Origin: Lachnospiraceae bacterium UBA3643
GTDB taxonomy: Bacteria; Bacillota; Clostridia; Lachnospirales; Lachnospiraceae
Length of the DNA stretch: 12,326 nt
Direction: 5' to 3'
Assembly: GCA_002373855.1 (NCBI GenBank)
Contig: DFKO01000057.1
Location: 1-12,326 of the forward strand
The position numbers and the translations under genes were made by a program. Shown here in pieces: positions 1 to 6,278 of the stretch. The first letter of the stretch is position 1, and the number at the start of each line of letters is the position of its first letter. The notes under the pieces were generated by a model. That model was not told where the DNA came from and did no database searches. It saw nothing but the letters and a program-made list of their open reading frames with translations.

Positions 1-161
1 GTTTCTTCCTGAATCGCTTCGGTATCTGATACAGACTGCTGGAGTTCTTGATACTGTTTTACGTCATTACTTGCGGATTTTGTCGCTACAATGACGGTTA
101 CTATGATACCGATCACAATGATGATAATGCCAAGGCCTATGTATTTATTTCTGTCGTTCAT
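1..161 (-). CDS. Small single-pass membrane protein of unknown function (3' part outside the window)
   Basis: Read on the minus strand, an ATG at 161-159 opens a frame that stays open for 53 codons to the window edge, so the gene is partial. A strong GGAGG ribosome site (bases 168-172) lies 6 bases before the start, which decides both strand and start. The protein begins with a short polar stretch (MNDRNKY), then a hydrophobic segment at about residues 8-26 rich in Ile, Val and Gly, then a Lys/Ser turn and a polar Gln/Glu/Ser-rich stretch that looks helical or coiled. This is the layout of an N-terminal membrane anchor with an extracytoplasmic or coiled domain behind it. I do not recognise the family. 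It is transcribed divergently from the GH25 muramidase, with 96 bases between the two starts, so a cell-envelope role is possible but unproven. Confidence 0.8.
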   Translation of the reverse strand, partial: MNDRNKYIGLGIIIIVIGIIVTVIVATKSASNDVKQYQELQQSVSDTEAIQEE

Positions 162-186
162 GATAAACCTCCGTTATTTTTAATTT

Positions 187-200
187 ACATAATATTATGT
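187..200. repeat. 14-bp perfect AT-rich palindrome in a divergent promoter region
   Basis: ACATAATATTATGT at 187-200 is a perfect palindrome between two divergent genes. It abuts the putative -35 of the plus-strand promoter and is followed by a wider inverted pair, TATCAT (201-206) and ATGATA (225-230). Such symmetry could be an operator, but AT-rich intergenic DNA yields palindromes by chance, so the role is open. Confidence 0.4.
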
Positions 201-229
201 TATCATATTACATGTTTGATGATTATGAT
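200..229 (+). promoter_or_regulatory. Candidate sigma-A promoter of the GH25 muramidase gene
   Basis: TTATCA (200-205), an 18-base spacer and TATGAT (224-229) form a moderate sigma-A-like promoter, 4/6 and 5/6 matches to consensus. Transcription would start near 236, giving a leader of about 20 bases before the ATG at 258. No equally good promoter is obvious for the divergent minus-strand gene. Confidence 0.4.
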
Positions 230-257
230 ATTTTTGTGAAATAAAAGGAAAAGAGTA

Positions 258-1427
258 ATGTATACAGATGATGAAATAATGGATTTTGATAAAACATCCG
301 GTTCTGAAAGAAAAAAGAGTCGGAAATCCCAGCAGAGTTCAGGTAAAAAGCGTGATGATTACATGGACCGTAAACCTGCAAAAAGGAGAAATCCTCTGGC
401 GCCGTTTACGATTGCGATGTGCCTTATTACTGTAGGCTCTCTGTCCGTATCGATACTGCTTGCTTTAGGAGCTTATACCCAGAGAAAGATGGAGAGGGAA
501 GAGGCTGCATATATGGAGTCCATGTCATCCCAGGAGGTTACCATCACCCTTGATGAACTCGATGCCATGAAACAGGCTGCATACGATCAGGGCGCCGCCG
601 ATAAAAAGGAAGAGATATATGATTATGTAAAAGATTACATGAGTCAGCCCGGGGCAGGTTCCATGGCGCTGTTTTGGGAGATGTATCCGGAGTATGTGAT
701 CTACAATACTTCAGGCGGATATGTTTTTGAACCCATCAATCATGATATTCCTGAGCTTCAGATAAACAGGGATAATCTGACTGTATGTGAAAACGGTGAA
801 GTAAAGCTTTATGAAAACGGTGTTGATGTGGGACATCTGGGCATCGATGTATCTTCATACCAGGGGGATATCGCATGGGATGAAGTAGCCGGAGCGGGAG
901 TGGAGTATGCTTATATCAGAGCAGGCTACAGAGGCTACGGTACCGGCAAGCTGGTCGCTGACGAAAAAGCAGATGTAAATATAAACGGTGCACTGTCAAA
1001 CGGTATTAATACAGGTGTATATTTCTTCTCCCAGGCGATAAGTGAAGCGGAGATAGACGAGGAGATACAGATGCTCCTTGATGCAGTTGCTCCTTATGAT
1101 AATTATGGCGGACCGTTTATCATAGATGTGGAAAAGGTCGAGGACAGTACAGCCAGAGGCAATCAGCTCTCAAAAGAAGAAAGAACCCAGCTCGTTCTTT
1201 ACTTCTGCAACAGAGTAAGGGAGCTGGGTTATGAGCCTGTGATTTATGGCAACCTTAATTCCATGTTCAATATGCTTGATTCTTCAAAGGTTGCTACCGA
1301 GACTGTATGGTATGCATACTATTCGGATTATTTATACTACCCGTACAAACTTCACGGATGGCAGTATACATGTACATTTTCCATCCCCGGCATTACCGGA
1401 GATGTTGATGCAAGTATTATTTTTTGA
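258..1427 (+). CDS. Membrane-anchored GH25 family muramidase (lysozyme)
   Basis: Predicted peptidoglycan N-acetylmuramidase of glycoside hydrolase family 25. The 389-residue protein has a basic, Ser/Lys-rich cytoplasmic N-terminus (1-47), one membrane segment (about 48-72), a Glu/Gln-rich stalk with helical character (74-130), and the GH25 domain at about 193-389. Family marks visible: LGIDVSSYQG (194-203) with the first catalytic-site Asp197, YIRAGYRG (219-226), GVYFFSQA (253-260), the FIIDVEK strand with Asp290 and Glu292 (the expected acid is the Glu), and the closing WQYT...GITGDVDAS with Asp384. The acidic residues expected in the GH25 pocket are therefore all present, so the enzyme looks active. 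The N-terminal segment has no lipobox and no clear cleavage site, so I infer a type II membrane protein with its enzyme domain outside the cell. Start: AAAGGAA at 244-250 precedes the ATG by 7 bases. The stop overlaps the end of the convergent tex gene by 11 bases. Confidence 0.93.
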   Translation: MYTDDEIMDFDKTSGSERKKSRKSQQSSGKKRDDYMDRKPAKRRNPLAPFTIAMCLITVGSLSVSILLALGAYTQRKMEREEAAYMESMSSQEVTITLDELDAMKQAAYDQGAADKKEEIYDYVKDYMSQPGAGSMALFWEMYPEYVIYNTSGGYVFEPINHDIPELQINRDNLTVCENGEVKLYENGVDVGHLGIDVSSYQGDIAWDEVAGAGVEYAYIRAGYRGYGTGKLVADEKADVNINGALSNGINTGVYFFSQAISEAEIDEEIQMLLDAVAPYDNYGGPFIIDVEKVEDSTARGNQLSKEERTQLVLYFCNRVRELGYEPVIYGNLNSMFNMLDSSKVATETVWYAYYSDYLYYPYKLHGWQYTCTFSIPGITGDVDASIIF

Positions 1428-3795
1428 TCTTCATTGTTAATGATATTCTCTTTTTCTGGATATCTACATCAAGCACCTGGACATCGACTATGTCACCTAC
1501 GCTGACTACGTCGAGGGGGTGCTTTATATATTTGTCGGTGATCTGAGATATGTGTACGAGACCGTCCTGATGTACACCTATATCCACAAATATACCAAAG
1601 TCGATTACATTTCTGACAGTTCCCTTTAATATCATGCCTTTCTTTAAGTCCTTCATGTCGAGGACATCGCTCCTTAGTATGGGAGCCGGCATGTCTTCTC
1701 TGGGGTCTCTTGCCGGTTTCTTTAATTCATTGATAATATCGTTTAGGGTTATCTCACCTATTCCCAGTTCTTCTGCCAGTTTTTTTCTGTCTTTTGCTTT
1801 TTCTTTTATTATACGGTCGAGCTTTGTCTCTTTGCCTGTTACAACTGCATCGGTTTTTTTGTCATTTGATTTTTTGTCACTACCCTTATCAAAGGATATA
1901 TTGCTTCCGTTTAATGCATTTGCGAGAGCCTGACCAAATACACTGTCTGTATTTCTTACGACAAAAGGCTTATCCTTTCCTTTTTTTCCTTTTATATCTT
2001 TGCTCTTTTCCTGCTTTTCCGCAAGCTTTGCATTTTCAGATGCGACGCGCTGTGCTTCTCTTATATCATCAGCGGTAAAACCGAGCTTTTCCATCATCTG
2101 TTTTACGGCTTCATAGCTCTCGGGATGTACGCTTGTAGCATCGAGAGGATTGTCGCCGCCTGTGATCCTCATGAATCCCGCACACTGCTCAAATGCCTTA
2201 GGTCCGAGTTTTGGAACCTTGAGGAGCTGCTTTCTGTCTGTAAACTTTCCGTTAGCTTCCCTGTACTCCACGATATTTTTTGCTATCGGCTTTGATACAC
2301 CGGATATATATTCAAGGAGCGGAGCGGAAGCTGTGTTTAAGTCTACTCCTACCTTGTTTACGCTGTCCTCAACTACGCCAAGGAGTGCGTCTGAGAGTTT
2401 CTTCTGATTCATATCATGCTGGTACTGGCCTACACCTATCGACTGGGGATCTATCTTTACAAGTTCTGCCAGAGGGTCCTGAAGCCTTCTTGCAATGGAG
2501 GTAGCGCTTCGCTGACCTACATCAAAATTGGGAAATTCTTCTGTAGCCAGTTTGCTTGCGGAATATACCGAAGCACCTGCCTCATTTACGATTACATATG
2601 ATACGGGTCTGTCCAGTTCTTTTAATAAATCTACGATTACGAGTTCCGATTCTCTTGAAGCTGTACCGTTACCTACAGATATGAGGTCGACATTATACTG
2701 CTTTATGAGTTTCTTTAGTACAGCTTTGGATTCCTCGATTTTCTTCTGAGGTTCTGTGGGAAAGATGACAGTAGTAGCGAGTACCTTTCCCGTAGGATCG
2801 ACTACAGCCAGCTTGCATCCTGTACGGAATGCAGGGTCCCAGCCGAGTACAGTCTTTCCGGCAATGGGCTGCTGCATGAGGAGCTGTTTTAAGTTTTTGC
2901 CAAAAACCGAAATGGCACCATCTTCAGCTTTTTCCGTCAGTTCATTTCTGATATCCCTCTCTATGGACGGAGCGATGAGTCTGTCGTAGCTGTCCTCGAT
3001 TGCTTCCTTAAGGAGAGGCGCTGTATATTCATTTGCATTCTTTATGATCTGCTTTTCGAGATATGCGAGGATTTTGTCTTTAGGCGCAGTGGTTTTGACA
3101 GCGAGGACTTTTTCTTTTTCTCCTCTGTTAAGGGCCAGGACTCTGTGGCCTACTATTTTAGGTATATCCTCCTCAAAGTCATAGTACATTTCATATACCG
3201 ACTCTGCTTTTTCATCTTTTGCTTTTGAAGATATCTTTCCCTCTTTAAATGATATCTCTCTTATGTATGTTCTGTAGTCTGCATTATCGGATACATCTTC
3301 GGCGATTATATCTTTTGCTCCGGCAATGGCATCGGCGGGAGTTTTTACATCCTTATCTTCGTTTACATATTTCTCTGCCTCAGATAAAACAGGTTCCGTG
3401 GCACTCTGCGACAGTATAAATAATGCAAGTGGTTCAAGTCCCTTCTCTCTTGCAACTGATCCCCTTGTCTTTTTCTTTTGTTTATAGGGGCGGTAGAGAT
3501 CCTCGACAGCGACCATTGTCATGGCATCCTCGATCTTTTTCTTCAGTTCATCTGTCAGTTTGCCCTGTTCCTCTATGGATGCGAGTACAGTCGCTTTTCT
3601 TTCCTCGAGTCCCCTTAAATATTCGAGCCTCTCATGGAGATTACGGAGGACTTCATCATTAAGAGAGCCCGTTACTTCCTTTCTGTATCTTGCGATGAAG
3701 GGGATGGTGTTTCCCTCATCGATCAGCTTTACGGTAGCATCTACCTGACTCACTTTTATATCCAGTTCTTTTGCGATTGTTTCGTTGATGTTCAT
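1417..3795 (-). CDS. tex: Tex family RNA-binding transcriptional accessory protein
   Basis: Tex/YdcI-type cytoplasmic nucleic-acid-binding protein, 792 residues. Domains in order: helical Tex N-terminal region (1 to about 190) with the conserved IPFIARYRKE (31-40) and VEDLYRPYK (97-105); central helices; a YqgF/RNase-H-like domain (about 315-450) with LGWDPAFRTGCKLAVVD (317-333); helix-hairpin-helix repeats (about 480-545) with VDLNTAS and KVPKLGPKAFEQ; and a C-terminal S1 domain (about 718-790) with GTVRNVIDFGIFVDIG and DGLVHISQ. Bacterial Tex proteins are usually about 715-775 residues. The excess here lies in a Lys/Asp/Ser-rich linker at about 585-672, between the HhH and S1 parts, which looks disordered. 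After it the usual AEELGIG...DPRE...LRSDVL order resumes. The start ATG (3795-3793) has only a weak GGGA-type ribosome site. The gene runs tail to tail into the GH25 gene. Family assignment is near certain; the exact role in transcription or RNA turnover is not settled from sequence. Confidence 0.96.
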   Translation of the reverse strand: MNINETIAKELDIKVSQVDATVKLIDEGNTIPFIARYRKEVTGSLNDEVLRNLHERLEYLRGLEERKATVLASIEEQGKLTDELKKKIEDAMTMVAVEDLYRPYKQKKKTRGSVAREKGLEPLALFILSQSATEPVLSEAEKYVNEDKDVKTPADAIAGAKDIIAEDVSDNADYRTYIREISFKEGKISSKAKDEKAESVYEMYYDFEEDIPKIVGHRVLALNRGEKEKVLAVKTTAPKDKILAYLEKQIIKNANEYTAPLLKEAIEDSYDRLIAPSIERDIRNELTEKAEDGAISVFGKNLKQLLMQQPIAGKTVLGWDPAFRTGCKLAVVDPTGKVLATTVIFPTEPQKKIEESKAVLKKLIKQYNVDLISVGNGTASRESELVIVDLLKELDRPVSYVIVNEAGASVYSASKLATEEFPNFDVGQRSATSIARRLQDPLAELVKIDPQSIGVGQYQHDMNQKKLSDALLGVVEDSVNKVGVDLNTASAPLLEYISGVSKPIAKNIVEYREANGKFTDRKQLLKVPKLGPKAFEQCAGFMRITGGDNPLDATSVHPESYEAVKQMMEKLGFTADDIREAQRVASENAKLAEKQEKSKDIKGKKGKDKPFVVRNTDSVFGQALANALNGSNISFDKGSDKKSNDKKTDAVVTGKETKLDRIIKEKAKDRKKLAEELGIGEITLNDIINELKKPARDPREDMPAPILRSDVLDMKDLKKGMILKGTVRNVIDFGIFVDIGVHQDGLVHISQITDKYIKHPLDVVSVGDIVDVQVLDVDIQKKRISLTMKIKK

Positions 3796-3822
3796 TAACT
3801 TTTTTCCCTTTTTATTATTTTG

Positions 3823-3839
3823 TTTGCGAAAAACGCAAC
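3823..3839. repeat. TTGCG/CGCAA inverted repeat upstream of tex
   Basis: TTGCG (3824-3828), five A residues and CGCAA (3834-3838) form an inverted repeat inside the tex leader. The same half-site recurs as the perfect palindrome TTGCGCAA at 3867-3874, where the divergent promoters meet. The repetition of one pentamer four times in about 50 bases suggests an operator, though no regulator is identified. Confidence 0.4.
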
Positions 3840-3845
3840 ACTAAA

Positions 3846-3874
3846 ATTTTACAAAAAAACGTAAAGTTGCGCAA
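3846..3874 (-). promoter_or_regulatory. Candidate sigma-A promoter of tex
   Basis: On the minus strand TTGCGC (complement of 3869-3874), a 17-base spacer and TAAAAT (complement of 3846-3851) make a good sigma-A-like promoter. Transcription would start near 3839, about 44 bases before the tex ATG, so the TTGCG/CGCAA inverted repeat sits at or just after the start point. Confidence 0.55.
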
Positions 3875-3898
3875 ATTAAAAAACTGTCATGTTATAAT
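3867..3898 (+). promoter_or_regulatory. Candidate extended -10 promoter of the VanZ-like gene
   Basis: TGTTATAAT (3890-3898) contains a perfect TATAAT preceded by TG and one base, a classical extended -10. The nearest -35-like element, TTGCGC (3867-3872), is 20 bases away, which is long, so the extended -10 would carry most of the activity. This element shares the TTGCGCAA palindrome with the opposing tex promoter. Confidence 0.5.
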
Positions 3899-3919
3899 AA
3901 TTATTGTGGAGATTTAAAA

Positions 3920-4477
3920 ATGTATTTTGAGATAACATATCCGGAAGTCCTGATTTTCATTTCCGTATTATGGTTTGTTGTCAGAATTATTTTCGGTATT
4001 AAAAATAAAAAAGTATCGTTAAAGAGGGAACTTGTGTTATTACCCGTATACATTTGTCTGATAGTGATCGCCAGATTTGTATACTTTCCCCTAGGACTTG
4101 TTGACGGTCATATCGGAGTCCTTAGATTTGACTCAGATCGCATCGTTCCGCCCAGGGTGAATTTTATGCCGGTAGTTCATATGTTTGATAAGTATAAGGG
4201 TTGGCTCATAAATATTATCGGAAATATCGCGATGTTTATCCCTGTCGGAATCGTATGGCCAATATGCTACAAGCGGGTTGATTCATTTCTTAAAACTGTT
4301 CTCGCAGGAGCCGGGCTTACACTTTTTATTGAGCTTACCCAGCTTTTGTTTTATGACAGATGCAGTGATATAGATGACTTTATTATGAATACAACTGGTA
4401 CTTCCATAGGTGCCGCGATATTCTTTATAGCAAAGGCTGTAGTGAATAACATAAAGAATCATAAAAATAATAAATGA
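3920..4477 (+). CDS. VanZ-like family membrane protein
   Basis: A 185-residue polytopic membrane protein of the VanZ-like family. Hydrophobic segments lie at about 8-26, 38-59, 95-116, 122-143 and 155-175. The family marks are visible: VNFMPVVHM (80-88), NIIGNIAMFIPVGIVWP (98-114), then IELTQLLFYDRCSDIDDFIMNTTGTSIG (read as IELTQ at 137-141, the Arg-Cys-Ser-Asp-Ile-Asp-Asp motif at 147-153, and the Asn-Thr-Thr-Gly turn at 157-160). VanZ itself is linked to teicoplanin resistance in enterococci, but most family members are chromosomal and of unknown function, so no resistance role is claimed. Start: TGGAGA at 3907-3912 lies 7 bases before the ATG. It appears to be a single-gene unit: a new promoter for the next operon begins 5 bases after its stop. 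Confidence 0.88.
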   Translation: MYFEITYPEVLIFISVLWFVVRIIFGIKNKKVSLKRELVLLPVYICLIVIARFVYFPLGLVDGHIGVLRFDSDRIVPPRVNFMPVVHMFDKYKGWLINIIGNIAMFIPVGIVWPICYKRVDSFLKTVLAGAGLTLFIELTQLLFYDRCSDIDDFIMNTTGTSIGAAIFFIAKAVVNNIKNHKNNK

Positions 4478-4481
4478 GTTG

Positions 4482-4510
4482 TTGACATTATCTGATACAG
4501 AGTGTACCAT
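4482..4510 (+). promoter_or_regulatory. Candidate sigma-A promoter of the yhhQ-queL operon
   Basis: A perfect TTGACA (4482-4487), a 17-base spacer and TACCAT (4505-4510, 4/6 match) form a good promoter just after the VanZ-like stop codon. It predicts a start near 4517 and a leader of about 150 bases, which holds the riboswitch and terminator described below. Confidence 0.6.
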
Positions 4511-4538
4511 TGCATAGGTTGCAGTTTTGCAGTCACAC

Positions 4539-4577
4539 CGACAGTTCGTTTGCACCATCCTGTCGTTAAAAAAAACC
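4539..4577 (+). promoter_or_regulatory. preQ1-I-type riboswitch aptamer
   Basis: The region matches the small H-type pseudoknot of preQ1 class I riboswitches. P1 is CGACAG (4539-4544) with CTGTCG (4560-4565), 6 bp. Loop 1 is TTC (4545-4547), as in the Bacillus subtilis queC aptamer. P2 is GTTT (4548-4551) pairing with AAAC (4573-4576) across an A-rich tail (eight A at 4568-4575). C4559, directly before the 3' strand of P1, is where the preQ1-recognising cytosine sits in known examples. Loop 2 is a little longer than in the type examples, and the base before C4559 is T rather than A. The next gene is a queuosine-precursor transporter, which fits the known targets of this class. No covariance search was run. 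Confidence 0.78.
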
Positions 4578-4608
4578 AGGGCTGATTGGAAATATTATTG
4601 TTCTGATT

Positions 4609-4635
4609 GCTCTGCGCTTTTCGCAGAGCTTTTTT
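4609..4635 (+). terminator. Intrinsic terminator, expression platform of the preQ1 riboswitch
   Basis: GCTCTGCG (4609-4616), loop CTTTT, CGCAGAGC (4622-4629) and six T (4630-4635) form a perfect 8-bp intrinsic terminator in the yhhQ leader, before the start codon at 4668. Its 5' arm can instead pair with CAGGGC (4577-4582), directly after the aptamer: GCTCTG at 4609-4614, six pairs with one G-T. Antiterminator and terminator are thus mutually exclusive, and ligand binding at the adjacent P2 should favour termination. Because it lies in a leader it is better read as attenuation than as the end of the VanZ-like unit, although it could serve both. Confidence 0.88.
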
Positions 4636-4667
4636 AATCCCCCCTGAAAACATTAGAGGTAAATATT

Positions 4668-5399
4668 ATGAATCTTTTTTTAGGTATTATTGAATTGATT
4701 GTATGCTTTTCGGGAGTCCTTTTTATGGACAAATTATTTGGCAAGTGGGGCCTTTTTGTATGGATGGCCATGGCAGTTGTATTTGCCAATATTCAGGTTT
4801 CAAAACAGGTAGATATCGGAGGTATATCAACTGCCCTTGGCAATGTGATGTTTGCATCCACATATCTTGCCACAGATATTCTGAATGAGAAATACGGCGA
4901 CAGATCCAGCAGAAACGCAGTTAAGATTGCTGCGGCAGCCCTTGTTGCATACATTATCTTTGCCCAGTTTACATTACTCTTTAAGCCTAACGGATATGAT
5001 GTGGTGGATCCCGGCATGAGGAGTATCTTTTCCATGTCGATCAGGATTACAGCGGCATCGGGTATTATGTTTGTGCTTTCAAACTGGTGTGATGTTATCC
5101 TTTATCAGAAGATCAAGTTAAAGACAGGCGGAAAGCATATGTGGTTTAGAAATAATATCTCCACAATCATCTGCAACTGTACCGAAAACTTTTTATTCTC
5201 TATTTTTGCATTTGTCGGCACATATCCGATACTTTACTGTCTCGAGATAGCGATAGCGGGATCTTTAATTGAGATGCTTATTGCACTCTGCGATACGCCG
5301 TTTTTGTATATCGCAAAAATCTTTGGCAGGAGATCGGGTATCCTGCTTGAAAAGGAATCTGACGACGAGTCAAAGGAGTCCACGGGAGTATCATTATGA
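4668..5399 (+). CDS. yhhQ: YhhQ family queuosine precursor transporter
   Basis: Integral membrane protein of the YhhQ/QPTR (DUF165) family, which imports queuosine precursors; E. coli YhhQ takes up preQ0 and preQ1, and homologues in salvage species take queuine or queuosine. The 243 residues contain about six hydrophobic segments (roughly 3-22, 27-45, 84-106, 121-146, 165-185 and 189-220). Family marks: the pore-region STYLATDILNEKYGDR (64-79), the hallmark D-x-L-x-E-x-Y-G, and MWFRNNIST (158-166). A hydrophilic Asp/Glu/Ser tail (227-243) follows. AGAGGT at 4655-4660 lies 7 bases before the ATG. The stop overlaps the start of the next gene as ATGA, so the two are translationally coupled. The preQ1-I riboswitch upstream supports a substrate in the queuosine pathway. 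The family call is firm; which precursor it carries cannot be told from the sequence. Confidence 0.92.
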   Translation: MNLFLGIIELIVCFSGVLFMDKLFGKWGLFVWMAMAVVFANIQVSKQVDIGGISTALGNVMFASTYLATDILNEKYGDRSSRNAVKIAAAALVAYIIFAQFTLLFKPNGYDVVDPGMRSIFSMSIRITAASGIMFVLSNWCDVILYQKIKLKTGGKHMWFRNNISTIICNCTENFLFSIFAFVGTYPILYCLEIAIAGSLIEMLIALCDTPFLYIAKIFGRRSGILLEKESDDESKESTGVSL

Positions 5400-6142
5400 T
5401 TTATGATCTGATTAGGTATCAGTTTGATGAGAAAAGTTCATTAAGGAGAGAAAACGTGCTCCTTGTATCTCTTGGATGTTCTTACGGAAAGTGTACTTTC
5501 TGCGATTATCAGGATGACAAAAGCTCATCGGTTATTGCCTGCGATACAGTCAATAAAAAAGTACTTGGAAGTGTTCGGGGAGCAGAGGCCGGTTCATCTG
5601 TTCTTGATGTTACATGCTCTGCCTCATATACAGAACTCCCTTTTACGACCATGAACTACATCAGGGAGACATGCGTGGAAAAGGGTATAAAGACTGTAAT
5701 ACTGGAAGGCCATTACATATACAGAGAGGCAAATAAATACTACAGAGATTTCTTTAATGAAAAAGGTATTGCCATAATGTTCAGATGCGGTGTTGAGACA
5801 TTTGATGAGAATATCAGAGAGGGTCTTTTAAGAAAAGGACTCCCCGGTGTGACGCCCGAAGATATTGCAGGGTATTATGACTGGATCAATCTTATGTACG
5901 GTATGGACTGCCAGACCATAACCCGTCTTAAAGAGGATATAGACATTGGTCTTAAATATTTTAAGCGTATTAATCTGAGTATTTATACTACTGTTAAAAA
6001 CGGTCCCGGCAGAAATGAATCTGCCATAAAAGATTTTTATGATAGCAGTTTTTATAAAGAACTGAAAGAGAATCCTGCTATAGATATTTTTGATGAATGG
6101 GATGAAAATAACGGTCATAATGTAGGTCATGATATCTATTGA
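5396..6142 (+). CDS. queL: Radical SAM protein, probable queuine lyase (QueL-like)
   Basis: A 248-residue radical SAM protein. The cluster motif is GCSYGKCTFCDY (27-38) with Cys28, Cys33 and Cys36, so the spacing is CX4CX2C rather than the common CX3CX2C. The CTFCDY form is shared with a small group of short radical SAM proteins. Queuine lyase QueL, described from Clostridioides difficile and Clostridium spiroforme, uses radical SAM chemistry to release preQ1 from queuine, and is found with YhhQ-type transporters. The size, a minimal core with no added cluster domain, the direct coupling to yhhQ by a 4-base ATGA overlap, and the preQ1 riboswitch upstream all favour QueL. Other visible features are TVILEGHYIYREANKYY (75-th to 91st region after the core strand) and FRCGVETFDENIREG, typical of radical SAM barrels. 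The name rests mainly on context and memory of the family; an unrelated short radical SAM enzyme is possible. A GGGAG ribosome site overlaps the end of yhhQ. Confidence 0.72.
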   Translation: MIYDLIRYQFDEKSSLRRENVLLVSLGCSYGKCTFCDYQDDKSSSVIACDTVNKKVLGSVRGAEAGSSVLDVTCSASYTELPFTTMNYIRETCVEKGIKTVILEGHYIYREANKYYRDFFNEKGIAIMFRCGVETFDENIREGLLRKGLPGVTPEDIAGYYDWINLMYGMDCQTITRLKEDIDIGLKYFKRINLSIYTTVKNGPGRNESAIKDFYDSSFYKELKENPAIDIFDEWDENNGHNVGHDIY

Positions 6143-6167
6143 AAATGATACATCATGCCGATATAAT
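6139..6167 (+). promoter_or_regulatory. Strong sigma-A promoter of the pan/coaBC operon
   Basis: TTGAAA (6139-6144), a 17-base spacer and a perfect TATAAT (6162-6167) form a near-consensus promoter. Its -35 overlaps the stop codon of the queL-like gene. A start near 6174 gives a leader of about 125 bases before panG. A second TATAAT (6184-6189) lacks a matching -35. Confidence 0.7.
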
Positions 6168-6194
6168 ATTTGGTGGTTAGAGATATAATCACAT

Positions 6195-6246
6195 AACGAT
6201 ATGACGGATGGTATTTGATGACCAAAACTGTACCGTTTACATCGTT
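6195..6246 (+). promoter_or_regulatory. Candidate structured leader of the pan operon
   Basis: Nested complementary segments suggest one long imperfect stem-loop in the leader: AACGAT (6195-6200) with ATCGTT (6241-6246), ACGG (6204-6207) with CCGT (6233-6236), and TGGT (6209-6212) with ACCA (6221-6224), with unpaired bases between them including a single A at 6208. The published 'pan' RNA motif is a hairpin with bulged A residues found before panB, panC and panD in Firmicutes and other phyla. I cannot say by eye whether this is that motif; alternative pairings exist. Confidence 0.35.
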
Positions 6247-6278
6247 ACCGTATGAGACAGCCCCGGCTTTAATCCGTT

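Noticed and set aside
48..239. 63-codon open frame on the plus strand
   Set aside because: It is antisense to the partial minus-strand gene, which has a clear GGAGG site and sensible membrane protein; the plus frame has no ribosome site and runs into the divergent promoter region.
1383..1403. Hairpin ATCCCCGG-CATTA-CCGGAGAT near the end of the GH25 gene, considered as the tex terminator
   Set aside because: No T-run follows on either strand, and the bases encode the conserved IPGITGD part of the muramidase.
1634..3748. Several plus-strand open frames of 61-99 codons inside tex
   Set aside because: All lie antisense to the well-supported tex gene, lack ribosome sites and look like reverse-strand translation of its Lys/Asp/Ser-rich codons.
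4283..4653. Two minus-strand frames of 91 and 64 codons over the VanZ-like end and the yhhQ leader
   Set aside because: They cross the promoter, riboswitch and terminator of the plus-strand operon, have no ribosome site and resemble no protein.
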